Assembly: GCF_004101865.1 (NCBI RefSeq)
Contig: NZ_CP026118.1
Coordinates: 1,505,001-1,569,000, forward strand
Direction of reading: 5' to 3'
Source of the DNA: Halobacillus litoralis
GTDB lineage: Bacteria; Bacillota; Bacilli; Bacillales; Halobacillaceae
DNA: 64,000 nt
Part shown: positions 19,924 through 28,386 of the stretch, one piece after another
Layout of the letters: every line of letters starts with the position of its first letter
How positions within the stretch are numbered: the first letter of the stretch is position 1
Notes under the pieces: model-generated
Seen by the model: the letters and a program-made list of their open reading frames with translations, nothing else
Database searches by the model: none
What the model was told of the DNA's origin: nothing
Position numbers and translations under genes: made by a program

Positions 19924-20107
19924 AGGATGTGAACAATTGGATATTAAAGGAAGAGGCATCATCACAGGGTTTAATGCCGGTAAAAATTTTGTCGATAAAC
20001 AGTGAAAGGAGGTTTTACTGCTTTAAGACATTCAGGTATACCTTCTTGTTGGTTTACATTATAAAAGGGAAGAAAGGTCATTTCTGAATAGTCGATAGTG
20101 CGGGAAA

Positions 20108-20147
20108 AGAAAAACAAACCTGCACCTAAGTAAAAGTTTGTTTTTCT
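20108..20147. terminator. Perfect inverted repeat, terminator-like in either direction
   Basis: AGAAAAACAAAC (20108-20119) and GTTTGTTTTTCT (20136-20147) are perfect complements around a 16-base loop. T-rich runs flank it on both strands. It lies in the 19.9-20.4 kb gap between the moxR promoter and the candidate small RNA, and no gene clearly needs it. The rest of that gap shows nothing I recognise apart from a run of nine C at 20368-20376. Confidence 0.45.
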
Positions 20148-20240
20148 GATTCAATGCTGAATGATTACTCAAACAGAAGGACATTTACAAAACTCTAAAA
20201 AACAGTTAACAATTTTGTCATTTTGTGGTATCTTTAATTC

Positions 20241-20340
20241 AAGCCATCTTAATTAGAGATAATAAAACATAAGAGACGAAAGTTTGTATAGGTATAGGTG
20301 GCAGGGGGAGCCTCAGTTTTAAAACTGGGGCTTTTTTTAA
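20241..20340 (+). ncRNA. Candidate orphan small RNA of about 100 nt
   Basis: A promoter-like pair TTAACA (20206-20211) and TATCTT (20229-20234) is spaced by 17 bases, with TG one base before the -10. Transcription would start near 20241 and end at a good terminator, AGCCTCAGTTT pairing with AAACTGGGGCT, followed by seven T (20309-20338). No plausible open frame lies between, and the next genes are on the other strand. I do not recognise the sequence. Confidence 0.4.
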
Positions 20341-20442
20341 TGAGTTTTTGAATTTGAACAGAACGCACCCCCCCCCGACAACCTAAAGGTACCCTTTAAT
20401 GTGTTTTTTTCATGCTTAAGACAAGAAAAATCTCCAGGCATT

Positions 20443-20470
20443 AAAAAAAGAAAGCCCCGAAGAGCTCTCT
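20443..20470 (-). terminator. Terminator of the pseudaminic acid operon
   Basis: On the minus strand AGAGAGCTC pairs with GGGCTTTCT across a TTCG tetraloop (20449-20470), followed by seven T (20443-20449). It lies 26 bases after the last gene of the operon. Confidence 0.88.
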
Positions 20471-20495
20471 GCTAAATCTATATCAAACTATATGA

Positions 20496-21206
20496 TTATT
20501 TCATCAACCCTAATCTTATCGCCCTCTCTCTTCCCGTCTGTTTAAAATATGAATTGAAAATATAAAGAGCTTGTTCTTTAGTGTACCTCCGGTTTCGTAC
20601 TTGAGGCCATTCTTTGATGTGGGCAGGATCGATCACCCGCTCCCATTTCGATTGTACTTTCACCTTGGCCGTTTGATGACCCATGACACCGAGGGCAGCC
20701 ATACGATGTTGTCCTGCGGTCAGTTTAAATCGATAATCTTTTCCACTTTTCAAGAAGTACCCTCTTATATAACCGTCCGGAAAATGACGAGGCTGGTAGC
20801 CTACTTTCCTTATTTTTTTGTACACTCGCAGCGTCCGTAAAAGCTCAGTTTCTCCAAATGCTTCCGAGTTCGGACCGAAATGCTGATGATCGCCTTCAGG
20901 TAGCTTTAAGTTGTTTTCCCAAGGTAAAGGCATCCATAGATTATGCTTTTTCAAGGGTGTATCAGCTACCTTATAAAACAATCCCTCCCGCAGTGACTTC
21001 GGTTGAAAAAGCTGATAATACTTACGCAAGATTGATTTTTTATATGAAAGGGATGGTTCATCGATGTATTGCCTGATGGTAGCACAAAAATAATGCCATC
21101 CATCATCCGCATAAGAATAACCAAGCCAATCCCGACACTTCTTCACCTCTACCTTCACAATAGCAGCTTCACTGTCAACAGCAGCAAACCCTTTAGGAAT
21201 GGCCAC
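20496..21206 (-). CDS. Orphan protein with a ParB-like motif, last gene of the pse operon
   Basis: I do not recognise this 236-residue protein as a named family. Residues 160-175 read FKLTAGQHRMAALGVM, which resembles the GxHRxxA motif of ParB/sulfiredoxin-like folds. The rest is basic and aromatic-rich, without a signal peptide or membrane helices. The start is GTG at 21206 with GAAGGAG upstream. It follows the cytidylyltransferase by 18 bases and precedes the operon terminator, so it is probably expressed with the pse genes. It could be a ParB-fold NTPase or kinase acting on a sugar intermediate, or a regulator; neither is shown. Confidence 0.55.
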   Translation of the reverse strand: MAIPKGFAAVDSEAAIVKVEVKKCRDWLGYSYADDGWHYFCATIRQYIDEPSLSYKKSILRKYYQLFQPKSLREGLFYKVADTPLKKHNLWMPLPWENNLKLPEGDHQHFGPNSEAFGETELLRTLRVYKKIRKVGYQPRHFPDGYIRGYFLKSGKDYRFKLTAGQHRMAALGVMGHQTAKVKVQSKWERVIDPAHIKEWPQVRNRRYTKEQALYIFNSYFKQTGRERAIRLGLMK

Positions 21207-21224
21207 GGAAACCTACTCCTTCAC

Positions 21225-21956
21225 TCACGAATCCTTCTGTCTTATATGATCATTGATTTTCAGCCACTCTGGATGATTTTCGAAGGCCTTGAGCGTTTCC
21301 TTTAACGTGAATTTTTCATTTTCTGGATATAATTCCTTCAGAATATGCTCGATCAATAGGAAGTCTTCTTTTGTATCAACAGTCCAACGATGATGACTCG
21401 CATCCTGCGAATAAGTAATGTGGAAAGAAGGAAACCTCTGCTCATTCCTAATGATAAAAGGAGTCACATGTTCACGATCAAATGGGAGACGAGCTTCCCG
21501 GTAGGCCTGTTCTAAAGCTTTGAACGAGAAGATACTCGTATCCATCCCTCGTGGATAACTCCGCATTTCCGTATTGGAACCATAATCATACCTGGAATGA
21601 TTATTAACATAATAATCCACTACTTGATCAATGACTTCAGGGTCAATCAGGGGACAATCCGCCGTCAACCGCACCACCGCATCTGCATCATATGCTTCAG
21701 CCGCCCGGTAGAACCGGTCCAGCACATCGTGTTCAGAACCCCGGAAGTGAGAAACAGATAACTGATTACAAAGGTCAATGATCGGGTCATCCTTCTGCTT
21801 TGTTGATGTGGCAATCACAATCTCAGTTAGCGATTTCGCCCTCTGCATTCGTTCGATTTGATATTCGAGCAACGACTTCCCCATGACCTTCATCAATACT
21901 TTCCCCGGCAGCCTTGTCGATCCCATTCGGGCCTGAACAATAGCAACGACTTTCAA
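21225..21956 (-). CDS. pseF: SpsF-type cytidylyltransferase, probable CMP-pseudaminate synthetase
   Basis: Expected to activate pseudaminic acid with CTP. The N-terminus VVAIVQARMGSTRLPGKVLM is the nucleotide-binding signature of the acylneuraminate cytidylyltransferase/SpsF family, followed by VRLTADCPLIDPEVIDQ. The 243 residues fit. The start is TTG at 21956 with a GGGAGAGG box. It lies 12 bases after pseI, which is why I assign the PseF role; SpsF-type enzymes often take this role in Bacillaceae, but this member could use another sugar. Confidence 0.8.
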   Translation of the reverse strand: MKVVAIVQARMGSTRLPGKVLMKVMGKSLLEYQIERMQRAKSLTEIVIATSTKQKDDPIIDLCNQLSVSHFRGSEHDVLDRFYRAAEAYDADAVVRLTADCPLIDPEVIDQVVDYYVNNHSRYDYGSNTEMRSYPRGMDTSIFSFKALEQAYREARLPFDREHVTPFIIRNEQRFPSFHITYSQDASHHRWTVDTKEDFLLIEHILKELYPENEKFTLKETLKAFENHPEWLKINDHIRQKDS

Positions 21957-21968
21957 AACCTCTCCCCC

Positions 21969-23018
21969 TTATCCAATAAAATCCCATGACATCGGGGTCC
22001 CCCGTCTCACATCGGCATTGACTCTTTTACCTAATAAAACATCGTAATAGTGAGGGGGCAAACCAAAACCTGGCCGGATAGCCCTTAGGTTCTCTTTTGT
22101 AAGGTATTCACCAGCCTTCAAATCTTCGGTGATGTATAACGAGCGACGATATTTTCCTGAAGCCTTCTCACTCGCAGTTGGACCATAACTCACCTTTCCA
22201 AGTGCCTGCCATGCTCTTTGCGTCTCTTCCACAAGACTTTTCATTTCAGTTGGTTCTAAAGAGAACTTGGCATCGACACCCCCATCCTCCCGTTTCAACG
22301 TAAAGTGTTTTTCGATGACTGTCGCCCCTAACGCCACACTGGCGACGGCCACGCCGGTCCCTAAGGTATGATCAGATAAACCGACCTGACAATTGAACAA
22401 ATCTTTGAGGTGGGGAATGGTTGAGATGTTTGAATTCGCGGGTGATGCAGGATAGCTGCTTGTGCATTTCAATAAAACGAGGTCCTTACACCCCGCACCC
22501 TCTGCCGCTTCAACCATCTCTTCTATTTCCCCGACCGTAGCCATTCCTGTAGAAATGATCACTGGTTTACCTGTGGCAGCCACTTTTCGAATCAACGGTA
22601 GATCCGTATTTTCAAATGATGCAATTTTGTACAGTGGTACATTCAGACTTTCCAAAAAATCTACAGCTGTTTCATCAAAAGGGGTGCTGAAGGCGATCAT
22701 GCCCAGTTCCCTGCTTCGCTTGAAGATCTTCTCATGCCAATCCCAGGGAGTGTAAGCTTCTTGATAAAGCTGATACAGACTTTTCCCATTCCAAAGACTC
22801 TCTGAATCCTTGATTTGAAAATCTTTTCCTTTATGATCCAACGTCATCGTATCGGCCGTATACGTTTGGATTTTCAATGCATGTGCACCGCTTGCCGCTG
22901 CCTGCTCTACAATTTCCAGGGCACGTTCCAACGATTGATTATGGTTTCCTGACATCTCGGCTATTATGAAAGGAGGATGATCTGCACCTATTTGTTTACT
23001 TTGCACCTTGATGTCCAT
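21969..23018 (-). CDS. pseI: Pseudaminic acid synthase PseI (NeuB family)
   Basis: Condenses 2,4-diacetamido-2,4,6-trideoxy-L-altrose with phosphoenolpyruvate. The NeuB barrel spans about residues 5-280 (FIIAEMSGNHNQSLERALEI, LKIQTYTADTMTLD, EKHFTLKREDGGVDAKFSL), and a SAF antifreeze-like domain lies at about 285-349 (RRSLYITEDLKAGEYLTKEN). The AEMSGNHN form is characteristic of PseI rather than sialic or legionaminic acid synthases. 349 residues. The start overlaps the pseH end by 23 bases. Confidence 0.93.
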   Translation of the reverse strand: MDIKVQSKQIGADHPPFIIAEMSGNHNQSLERALEIVEQAAASGAHALKIQTYTADTMTLDHKGKDFQIKDSESLWNGKSLYQLYQEAYTPWDWHEKIFKRSRELGMIAFSTPFDETAVDFLESLNVPLYKIASFENTDLPLIRKVAATGKPVIISTGMATVGEIEEMVEAAEGAGCKDLVLLKCTSSYPASPANSNISTIPHLKDLFNCQVGLSDHTLGTGVAVASVALGATVIEKHFTLKREDGGVDAKFSLEPTEMKSLVEETQRAWQALGKVSYGPTASEKASGKYRRSLYITEDLKAGEYLTKENLRAIRPGFGLPPHYYDVLLGKRVNADVRRGTPMSWDFIG

Positions 23019-23550
23019 TGTCCATCCCCCCTAATGCTTTCCTTATCATTTTCCATCGATTGTAGAACAATCCCATCGGAATCACATCGATGAAGTCATC
23101 CCCTCTTCTTATCTGTTCTTTCAACCGTCCTTCTTCCAAAAAACCCAATTTCTCATGAAAACGGACGCTGATTTTATTGAATCCCAATACTTCGGCACAT
23201 ACTTTCCGTACATCCACTTCGGAAAATATAAAATCCAATGCAAGTCTTCCCATCATCGTCCCAGATCCTTTAGGGGTGTCCTTTTCACCAATATAAAAAC
23301 CCCAATAACATGTGTGATGTTCAAGATCGATATCCGTAAACCGTACGACCCCTAAAGGACGCCCTTCTCCAAGGAACAGTTTCGTATAAGACAGTGGATT
23401 CTTTTTTTCCCTATCAAACCAATCGACATGATCCAACCACGGAATCGGTTGGTCATTGTACATATTTTTTCTGATTTCTTCTCTATTGCGCCATTTCCAT
23501 ACAAGTTTCAAATCCGATACTTCCATATCTCTCAATAAAAAATCAGTCAT
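22996..23550 (-). CDS. pseH: PseH-type GNAT N-acetyltransferase
   Basis: Acetylates the 4-amino group of UDP-4-amino-4,6-dideoxy-N-acetyl-altrosamine with acetyl-CoA. The start at 23550 gives MTDFLLRDMEVSDLKLVWKW with GGTGGAG upstream; an in-frame ATG 45 bases further up lies inside pseG. WRNREEIRKNMYNDQPI and the acetyl-CoA region PKGSGTMMGRLAL, then FNKISVRFHEKLGF, are typical of PseH. About 184 residues. It overlaps pseG by 8 bases. Confidence 0.88.
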   Translation of the reverse strand: MTDFLLRDMEVSDLKLVWKWRNREEIRKNMYNDQPIPWLDHVDWFDREKKNPLSYTKLFLGEGRPLGVVRFTDIDLEHHTCYWGFYIGEKDTPKGSGTMMGRLALDFIFSEVDVRKVCAEVLGFNKISVRFHEKLGFLEEGRLKEQIRRGDDFIDVIPMGLFYNRWKMIRKALGGMDNGHQGAK

Positions 23551-24592
23551 GATGATCTCCACCCATGAGGTACTTGGTAACTCCATATCTTTCATGATCT
23601 TTCATGATTTCGCGGATTGACTTCCATGCTTGCATAACAATAGAAGAATCATCATCCAGTTCCTGCAACTGCTTATAAATGTCTTCCACCCTCACTTTTT
23701 CACTTTTACCTAAATTGAAAACTGCGCCTTTCTCTTCCAGAAATGCAATGATTTCGGTTTGATTACTTGCTGTTTCGATCACTATAGAAGGAAGGTTCAT
23801 ATAGCAGCGCTCCCAAACGGAACTCCCTCCTGCCCCGATCGCTATATCCGCTTTCTGCATTAAACGGGCGATTTCGTTGGTTTGAATATGAAGATGAAAC
23901 CCCTTGACCTTTTTGCAAAAAGCTAAGATTTCTGTTTGATATGGATTAGATTTGCCGATTACCACATCAACCTCTGGCTGCTTTTCCAACATCAGAATCG
24001 CCTTGAGTGCCTTCAATGTTTCGTTGGTAGGGTCACTCCCCCCAAACGAGACTATAATCCGCTCCACGGTGCCATTAGGGTTACTCAAACGTTCAGCTTC
24101 CAGGATGAACTCCTCGCGCAATAATGTATAAGCTGGCCCCAATAACGTGACAGTCCCATCCGGTATCAGTCCTTCATATCTTTTATCCATATCGGGATAA
24201 AGATTTTGATCCAATAGAAGGTGACAATCATGCTGTCGATCAGCAAGGTCATCGATGACCATCAAACGTTTGACTGATGATTTCAATACCCTTTCCCATC
24301 TAGCATCAAGATCGTAATGATCGACAATCAACCAATCAACAATCCCGACGTTCTCCAAAATACCCAGACTCCGTGCTGCATCTTCACGCCACGATATCCC
24401 CGCTGCTCCAGTAATGACATAAACAGCGAACCTTTTCTGTTGAATAAAATCAACTAGATCTCCAGGTCTTCTTCTGCACATAAAAAAAACCTCTGCCCCT
24501 TGCATACGAAGTTCCTCCGCAAGAGTGAGACACCGCATCACATGACCGGTCCCTGAATCCGTCGAGGCATCAGTTCTGAATCCGACCCTCAT
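23543..24592 (-). CDS. pseG: UDP-sugar hydrolase PseG
   Basis: Removes UDP from UDP-2,4-diacetamido-2,4,6-trideoxy-altropyranose, giving the substrate of PseI. The N-terminal FRTDASTDSGTGHVMRCL carries the Gly-rich loop and catalytic His region of PseG. IVSFGGSDPTN and IAIGAGGSSVWERCYMNLP are GT-B-like UDP-binding segments of the MurG-related fold. 349 residues. ATGA overlap with pseC. Confidence 0.92.
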   Translation of the reverse strand: MRVGFRTDASTDSGTGHVMRCLTLAEELRMQGAEVFFMCRRRPGDLVDFIQQKRFAVYVITGAAGISWREDAARSLGILENVGIVDWLIVDHYDLDARWERVLKSSVKRLMVIDDLADRQHDCHLLLDQNLYPDMDKRYEGLIPDGTVTLLGPAYTLLREEFILEAERLSNPNGTVERIIVSFGGSDPTNETLKALKAILMLEKQPEVDVVIGKSNPYQTEILAFCKKVKGFHLHIQTNEIARLMQKADIAIGAGGSSVWERCYMNLPSIVIETASNQTEIIAFLEEKGAVFNLGKSEKVRVEDIYKQLQELDDDSSIVMQAWKSIREIMKDHERYGVTKYLMGGDHHD

Positions 24593-25797
24593 ACGCCCGC
24601 CTCTTTTTCATAATGGGTAACGACTTTTTTCACTGCCCTGATGACATCCCTCACGTCACCCTTTGTCATCTTCGGGAAAAGCGGCAGAGTTATGACCTGT
24701 TCATAAATCGATTCTGCGATCGGACAAGCCCCCGAAGAATAGCCGAGTCTTTGATAATAGGGCTGGGTATGAACAGGCATGTAATGGACATTGACTCCGA
24801 TGTTTTCTGCTCGAAGTGCCTGAAATACCTCGGTCCTCTGCTTCGCCAATGGACCTTTCAAACGAATGATATAAAGATGCCAGCTAGATTGGCTTCCCTC
24901 CATTTGAAAAGGAGGCACCACATGGTCCATCTTTTCAAATGCTTTCGTGTATAGCCTGGCGTACTCTTTTCTTTTTTCTACAAAACCAGCCAACTTCTTC
25001 AACTGACTTATGCCAAGAGAAGCCTGAATATCAGTAAGCCGGTAATTCATGCCTAAACATTGCATTTCATACTCCCAATCTTTCCGTTCTTGTTCAAGCT
25101 GGTTCACATCTCGGGTAATTCCATGAGTACGAAATAGCTTGAGCTTCTCATAATAAACAGGATTGTTTGTGGTGATCGCGCCACCCTCTCCTGTTGTTAT
25201 GTGCTTGACAGGATGAAAGCTGAACATCGTCATATCACTGAATGAACCGACCTTCTTCCCTTTGGAGTCAGCACCCAGTGCATGAGCTGCATCTTCTATG
25301 ATGACGAGCCCATTTTCGCTTGCTATACTCTGCAGCTTTTCATAATCCGCGGGCTGGCCTGTGAAATCGACAGGAATAATAGCTTTTGTCCTCCGGGTTA
25401 CTAAAGACTCTACAGATACCGGGTCTATATTGTAGGTATTTGGGTCGACATCAGCAAAAACCGGCTTACCTCCCATATAGAGAACGCAATTCGCACTAGC
25501 TGCAAACGTGAGGGGTGTAGTGATCACTTCATCACCCTCTGTAACTCCTGCTGCAAAACAGGCGGCATGAAGAGCAGCTGTACCATTGGAAAAAGCGACC
25601 GCATACTTAGAGCCGACATAATCGGAGAGTTTTCTTTCGAAGCGCTCGATTGTCGGCCCTGTTGTAATAAAGTCGCTCTGCAATGTTGCAACTACTGCTT
25701 CTATGTCTTTTTCATCGATCCACTGGCTTCCATAAGGTAAAAGTGTATCACGGACTGGTTTCCCACCGAATATCGCCATGTTTTCTTTCACTACCAC
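24589..25797 (-). CDS. pseC: UDP-4-amino-4,6-dideoxy-altrosamine aminotransferase PseC
   Basis: PLP aminotransferase acting on the 4-keto product of PseB. DegT/DnrJ/EryC1/StrS family: the PLP lysine is Lys-198 in FSFHPVKHITTGEGG, with EDAAHALGA and FSNGTAALHAA upstream. About 400 residues. The start could be GTG at 25797 or GTG at 25791; the AAAGGGG box fits the second better. The order pseC-pseG-pseH-pseI-pseF is tight with overlaps, showing an operon. Confidence 0.93.
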   Translation of the reverse strand: MVVKENMAIFGGKPVRDTLLPYGSQWIDEKDIEAVVATLQSDFITTGPTIERFERKLSDYVGSKYAVAFSNGTAALHAACFAAGVTEGDEVITTPLTFAASANCVLYMGGKPVFADVDPNTYNIDPVSVESLVTRRTKAIIPVDFTGQPADYEKLQSIASENGLVIIEDAAHALGADSKGKKVGSFSDMTMFSFHPVKHITTGEGGAITTNNPVYYEKLKLFRTHGITRDVNQLEQERKDWEYEMQCLGMNYRLTDIQASLGISQLKKLAGFVEKRKEYARLYTKAFEKMDHVVPPFQMEGSQSSWHLYIIRLKGPLAKQRTEVFQALRAENIGVNVHYMPVHTQPYYQRLGYSSGACPIAESIYEQVITLPLFPKMTKGDVRDVIRAVKKVVTHYEKEAGV

Positions 25798-25805
25798 CGT
25801 CCCCT

Positions 25806-26756
25806 TTAAATCAGTTTAGTTGTTTGGATCCACTCTTCCGTCCTGCGTATCCCTTCTTCTAACGTGACGGCAGGCTCCCAGCCTAACAACCGCTTGGCTT
25901 TGCTATAGTCACACAAAAGCTTAGGAATCTCACTTTGGGGATGAATATGTTCCACATAGCTGATTTTTCCTGGGTCCCCGGAAATCAGCTCTGCCAATTC
26001 CTTAATTCGAATGTCTCTGCCAAGACCTGCGTTCACGATTTCCCCATTCGTTTCATCTTTATAACCAGCTTCTACAACAAACCTGGCGCAATCCTCCACG
26101 TACAACAAATCCCTTGTCTGCATACCATCCCCATAGATTTGCAGTGGAAGTCCATTCAACTTATTCTTAATGAAAATGGCGATCACTCCACCTTCCCCTC
26201 CAGTTTTCTGAAAAGGCCCATAGGTATTGAAAGGACGAATAACCGTGACTGGAAGACCATACGCATAGTAATAGGACAAGACCATATTTTCTGCAGCGAT
26301 TTTCGCACCAGCATAGGGCGAAGCAGGCTTGATTCGGTCCTTTTCAGTGATCCCTTTCTCATCAGGAGCACGATCATAAACCATACATGTGCTCATAAAG
26401 ACCATCTTCACACTACGCTTCCTGCATTGTTCCAATAGATGAAAGGTGCCGATTGTATCATTATTGAAAGTCGTTTCGGGATCGTCGATGCTGTCCTGCA
26501 CGTTGATACTTGCTGCCAGATGGTAGCAAAGATCGATGCCGGGATAAAATAAACTTTCCACCGTGTTGACATCTTTGATATCTCCATGCACGAATGCTTT
26601 AAAATTTTTGTGTGCCAATAGTTCATCAATGTTCTCAATTCTGCCATTCGATAAATCGTCCATCACCCAGACGTTGTGTTTTTCATCCAACAGCCGTTTG
26701 ACGACCCATCTTCCAATGAAACCAGCTCCACCTGTTACGAGAATGTTCAAGTGCAC
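25806..26756 (-). CDS. NAD-dependent epimerase/dehydratase (extended SDR)
   Basis: A 316-residue extended short-chain dehydrogenase. It has the NAD loop VTGGAGFIGRWVV, a Ser/Thr in FMSTCMVYD, the YxxxK motif in SPYAGAKIAAEN, and RPFNTYGPFQ and TRDLLYVEDCA, as in UDP-sugar 4-epimerases and 4,6-dehydratases. The Pse pathway does not need it, so it may make a second sugar of the same glycan. The start is GTG at 26756 or TTG at 26750 (giving MNILVTGGAGF); the GGGAGG box is close to the former. Exact substrate unknown. Confidence 0.8.
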   Translation of the reverse strand: MHLNILVTGGAGFIGRWVVKRLLDEKHNVWVMDDLSNGRIENIDELLAHKNFKAFVHGDIKDVNTVESLFYPGIDLCYHLAASINVQDSIDDPETTFNNDTIGTFHLLEQCRKRSVKMVFMSTCMVYDRAPDEKGITEKDRIKPASPYAGAKIAAENMVLSYYYAYGLPVTVIRPFNTYGPFQKTGGEGGVIAIFIKNKLNGLPLQIYGDGMQTRDLLYVEDCARFVVEAGYKDETNGEIVNAGLGRDIRIKELAELISGDPGKISYVEHIHPQSEIPKLLCDYSKAKRLLGWEPAVTLEEGIRRTEEWIQTTKLI

Positions 26757-26833
26757 ACCCCTCCCTTATATTGACCATACATATTTTTCGAATGGCGACA
26801 TTATTCATAGAATCATGAATAACCGAAAAGGTA

Positions 26834-28363
26834 TCATCGAAACCTTTGGATCAGATCAGCTAGTCGTCTGCCAGAAGATTGTTTAGTCGAATAGGATTGA
26901 GCTAAAAATTTATTCATTTTGCTGTAGGTGTAATTTTTCATTTGATCTGATTTGAAAAAGTCTAAAACAAGCTCTGCTAATACTCCTGGATCTTTTTGCA
27001 CAAGTTTACCCAAGCTCGTGTAATAGCCCGAATATCCTGGAAAAGGTTCATTCAGGATAAAAACAGGTTTTTTAGCTAGTATTGCTTCTAACCCGACAGT
27101 CGAAGAATAAGAAACGACGACATCGGCGAATTGGATGAGATCATAAAGTTGACAGCCATGGGCAGATAGAATAGAGGAGTGAGTTTTTGAGAGTTTGTGA
27201 GGCTTGGAATTAGGAAAGTCTTTTACGATGATATTAAGGTTCTTATTCGATCTTAACTTTGCGAGGAACTTCTTCCAGCTTTTCAACTGATTATTTCCCC
27301 TTACAATGACTAATACATTTCTCTTTTTTGGGTGGGCTCCAAGTTTTTGTGCAAGCTTTTCTTTATTCAATTTGGGAGCGCTATGAATCATGTCAAACCT
27401 CGGGTGACCGATTATTTCCATAGCTTTTTTACTGATCCCATTTTTTCTGTACCAGTCCACCTCAAACGGGCCATAAACTGCATCGTAGTCAGCGATTTTC
27501 GGTAAATAACCGAATTCACCTGATATGATGCCGTGTTGCATGCAGATTGTCGGTATCCCGTGTGCAGCTGCAACCATTACTAAAGTCCGACTTTCCGGAT
27601 AGTGTGTAGAGGGGACAACAACCGCCGTGACCGGTACACTGCGGAATAGCTTCCCAGCTTCCTCGATTCGATTGATGATTTTTGCGATTTGAATAAAAAA
27701 CCTTTTCCTGAATATCTCGTCACTATAAACCGGATGACCCTTGAAAGTGTTGATCAAGCCAGTTGCTTTCTGTTTCATTTTACTGATAGCAGCTTTATTG
27801 TTAATTTGGTAGCTATCAAAATAATTGGGCGTCATCGAAACCTGCTTTACTACCTGTTTGCCCTTAACATTGCGACGTGTCCTTTTCATTGTACTGGACG
27901 TTCTTTTCTTCGGATTCTTCTTTTTGTTCTTTTTTATTTTTTTCTTTGAAGTCTTCGGTTGTGTCTTGGATTTTGAAACCCTTTGCTTCGCTCTCCCCCT
28001 TTCTTGAAAAAGAAGGATACTTTTTGAATCGAAGTATTTCGCGAACGTTTCATTAGGAAAACGCAGAAGTTTATATACATCGTGGAAAATCACTTTTCCA
28101 TCCGTATTTTTCTTGAGCGGTTTTTGATGCAAAGCTTTGAAAGCACTGAATTTTGCTTGAACTTCTGATGTGTTCTTCACATTGTTTCTCAGATTCTTAC
28201 TGAATGCGGGGTGCGCCATGCCTTCAGCGGCTTTTAAATCCTTATTTAACAGACTACGATAATGACATAGATATGCAATGGAATAGCCTTTGTAATTCAA
28301 ATCTTTGAAGTCTTCTAAAAAATCCAAGTACAAGGACCAATAGTTTTGTTCGAAGGTATTCAT
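26834..28363 (-). CDS. Paralogue A of an uncharacterised glycan-cluster protein (GT-B-like C-terminus)
   Basis: I cannot name this 509-residue protein. It begins MNTFEQNYWSLYLDFLEDF, a start shared with the genes at 31571 and 33001. A lysine-rich low-complexity insert lies at about residues 122-173, absent from the other two. The C-terminal half has TICMQHGIISGEFGYLPK, IGHPRFD, NVLVIVRGN and VVVSYSSTVGLEAILAKKPV, the pattern of GT-B glycosyltransferases and related capsule enzymes where SxxxLEA follows a nucleotide-binding strand. There is no signal peptide or obvious membrane helix. It sits between pseB and the epimerase in the pse operon, so transfer of pseudaminate or a linked sugar is a reasonable guess. 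Confidence 0.7.
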   Translation of the reverse strand: MNTFEQNYWSLYLDFLEDFKDLNYKGYSIAYLCHYRSLLNKDLKAAEGMAHPAFSKNLRNNVKNTSEVQAKFSAFKALHQKPLKKNTDGKVIFHDVYKLLRFPNETFAKYFDSKSILLFQERGRAKQRVSKSKTQPKTSKKKIKKNKKKNPKKRTSSTMKRTRRNVKGKQVVKQVSMTPNYFDSYQINNKAAISKMKQKATGLINTFKGHPVYSDEIFRKRFFIQIAKIINRIEEAGKLFRSVPVTAVVVPSTHYPESRTLVMVAAAHGIPTICMQHGIISGEFGYLPKIADYDAVYGPFEVDWYRKNGISKKAMEIIGHPRFDMIHSAPKLNKEKLAQKLGAHPKKRNVLVIVRGNNQLKSWKKFLAKLRSNKNLNIIVKDFPNSKPHKLSKTHSSILSAHGCQLYDLIQFADVVVSYSSTVGLEAILAKKPVFILNEPFPGYSGYYTSLGKLVQKDPGVLAELVLDFFKSDQMKNYTYSKMNKFLAQSYSTKQSSGRRLADLIQRFR

Positions 28364-28386
28364 TATTTCCTCCTTTCTCTGAAAAA

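Noticed and set aside
20368..20376. Run of nine C, possible frameshift site
   Set aside because: It lies in a non-coding stretch between convergent transcripts, so it breaks no gene; its length may be a sequencing artefact.
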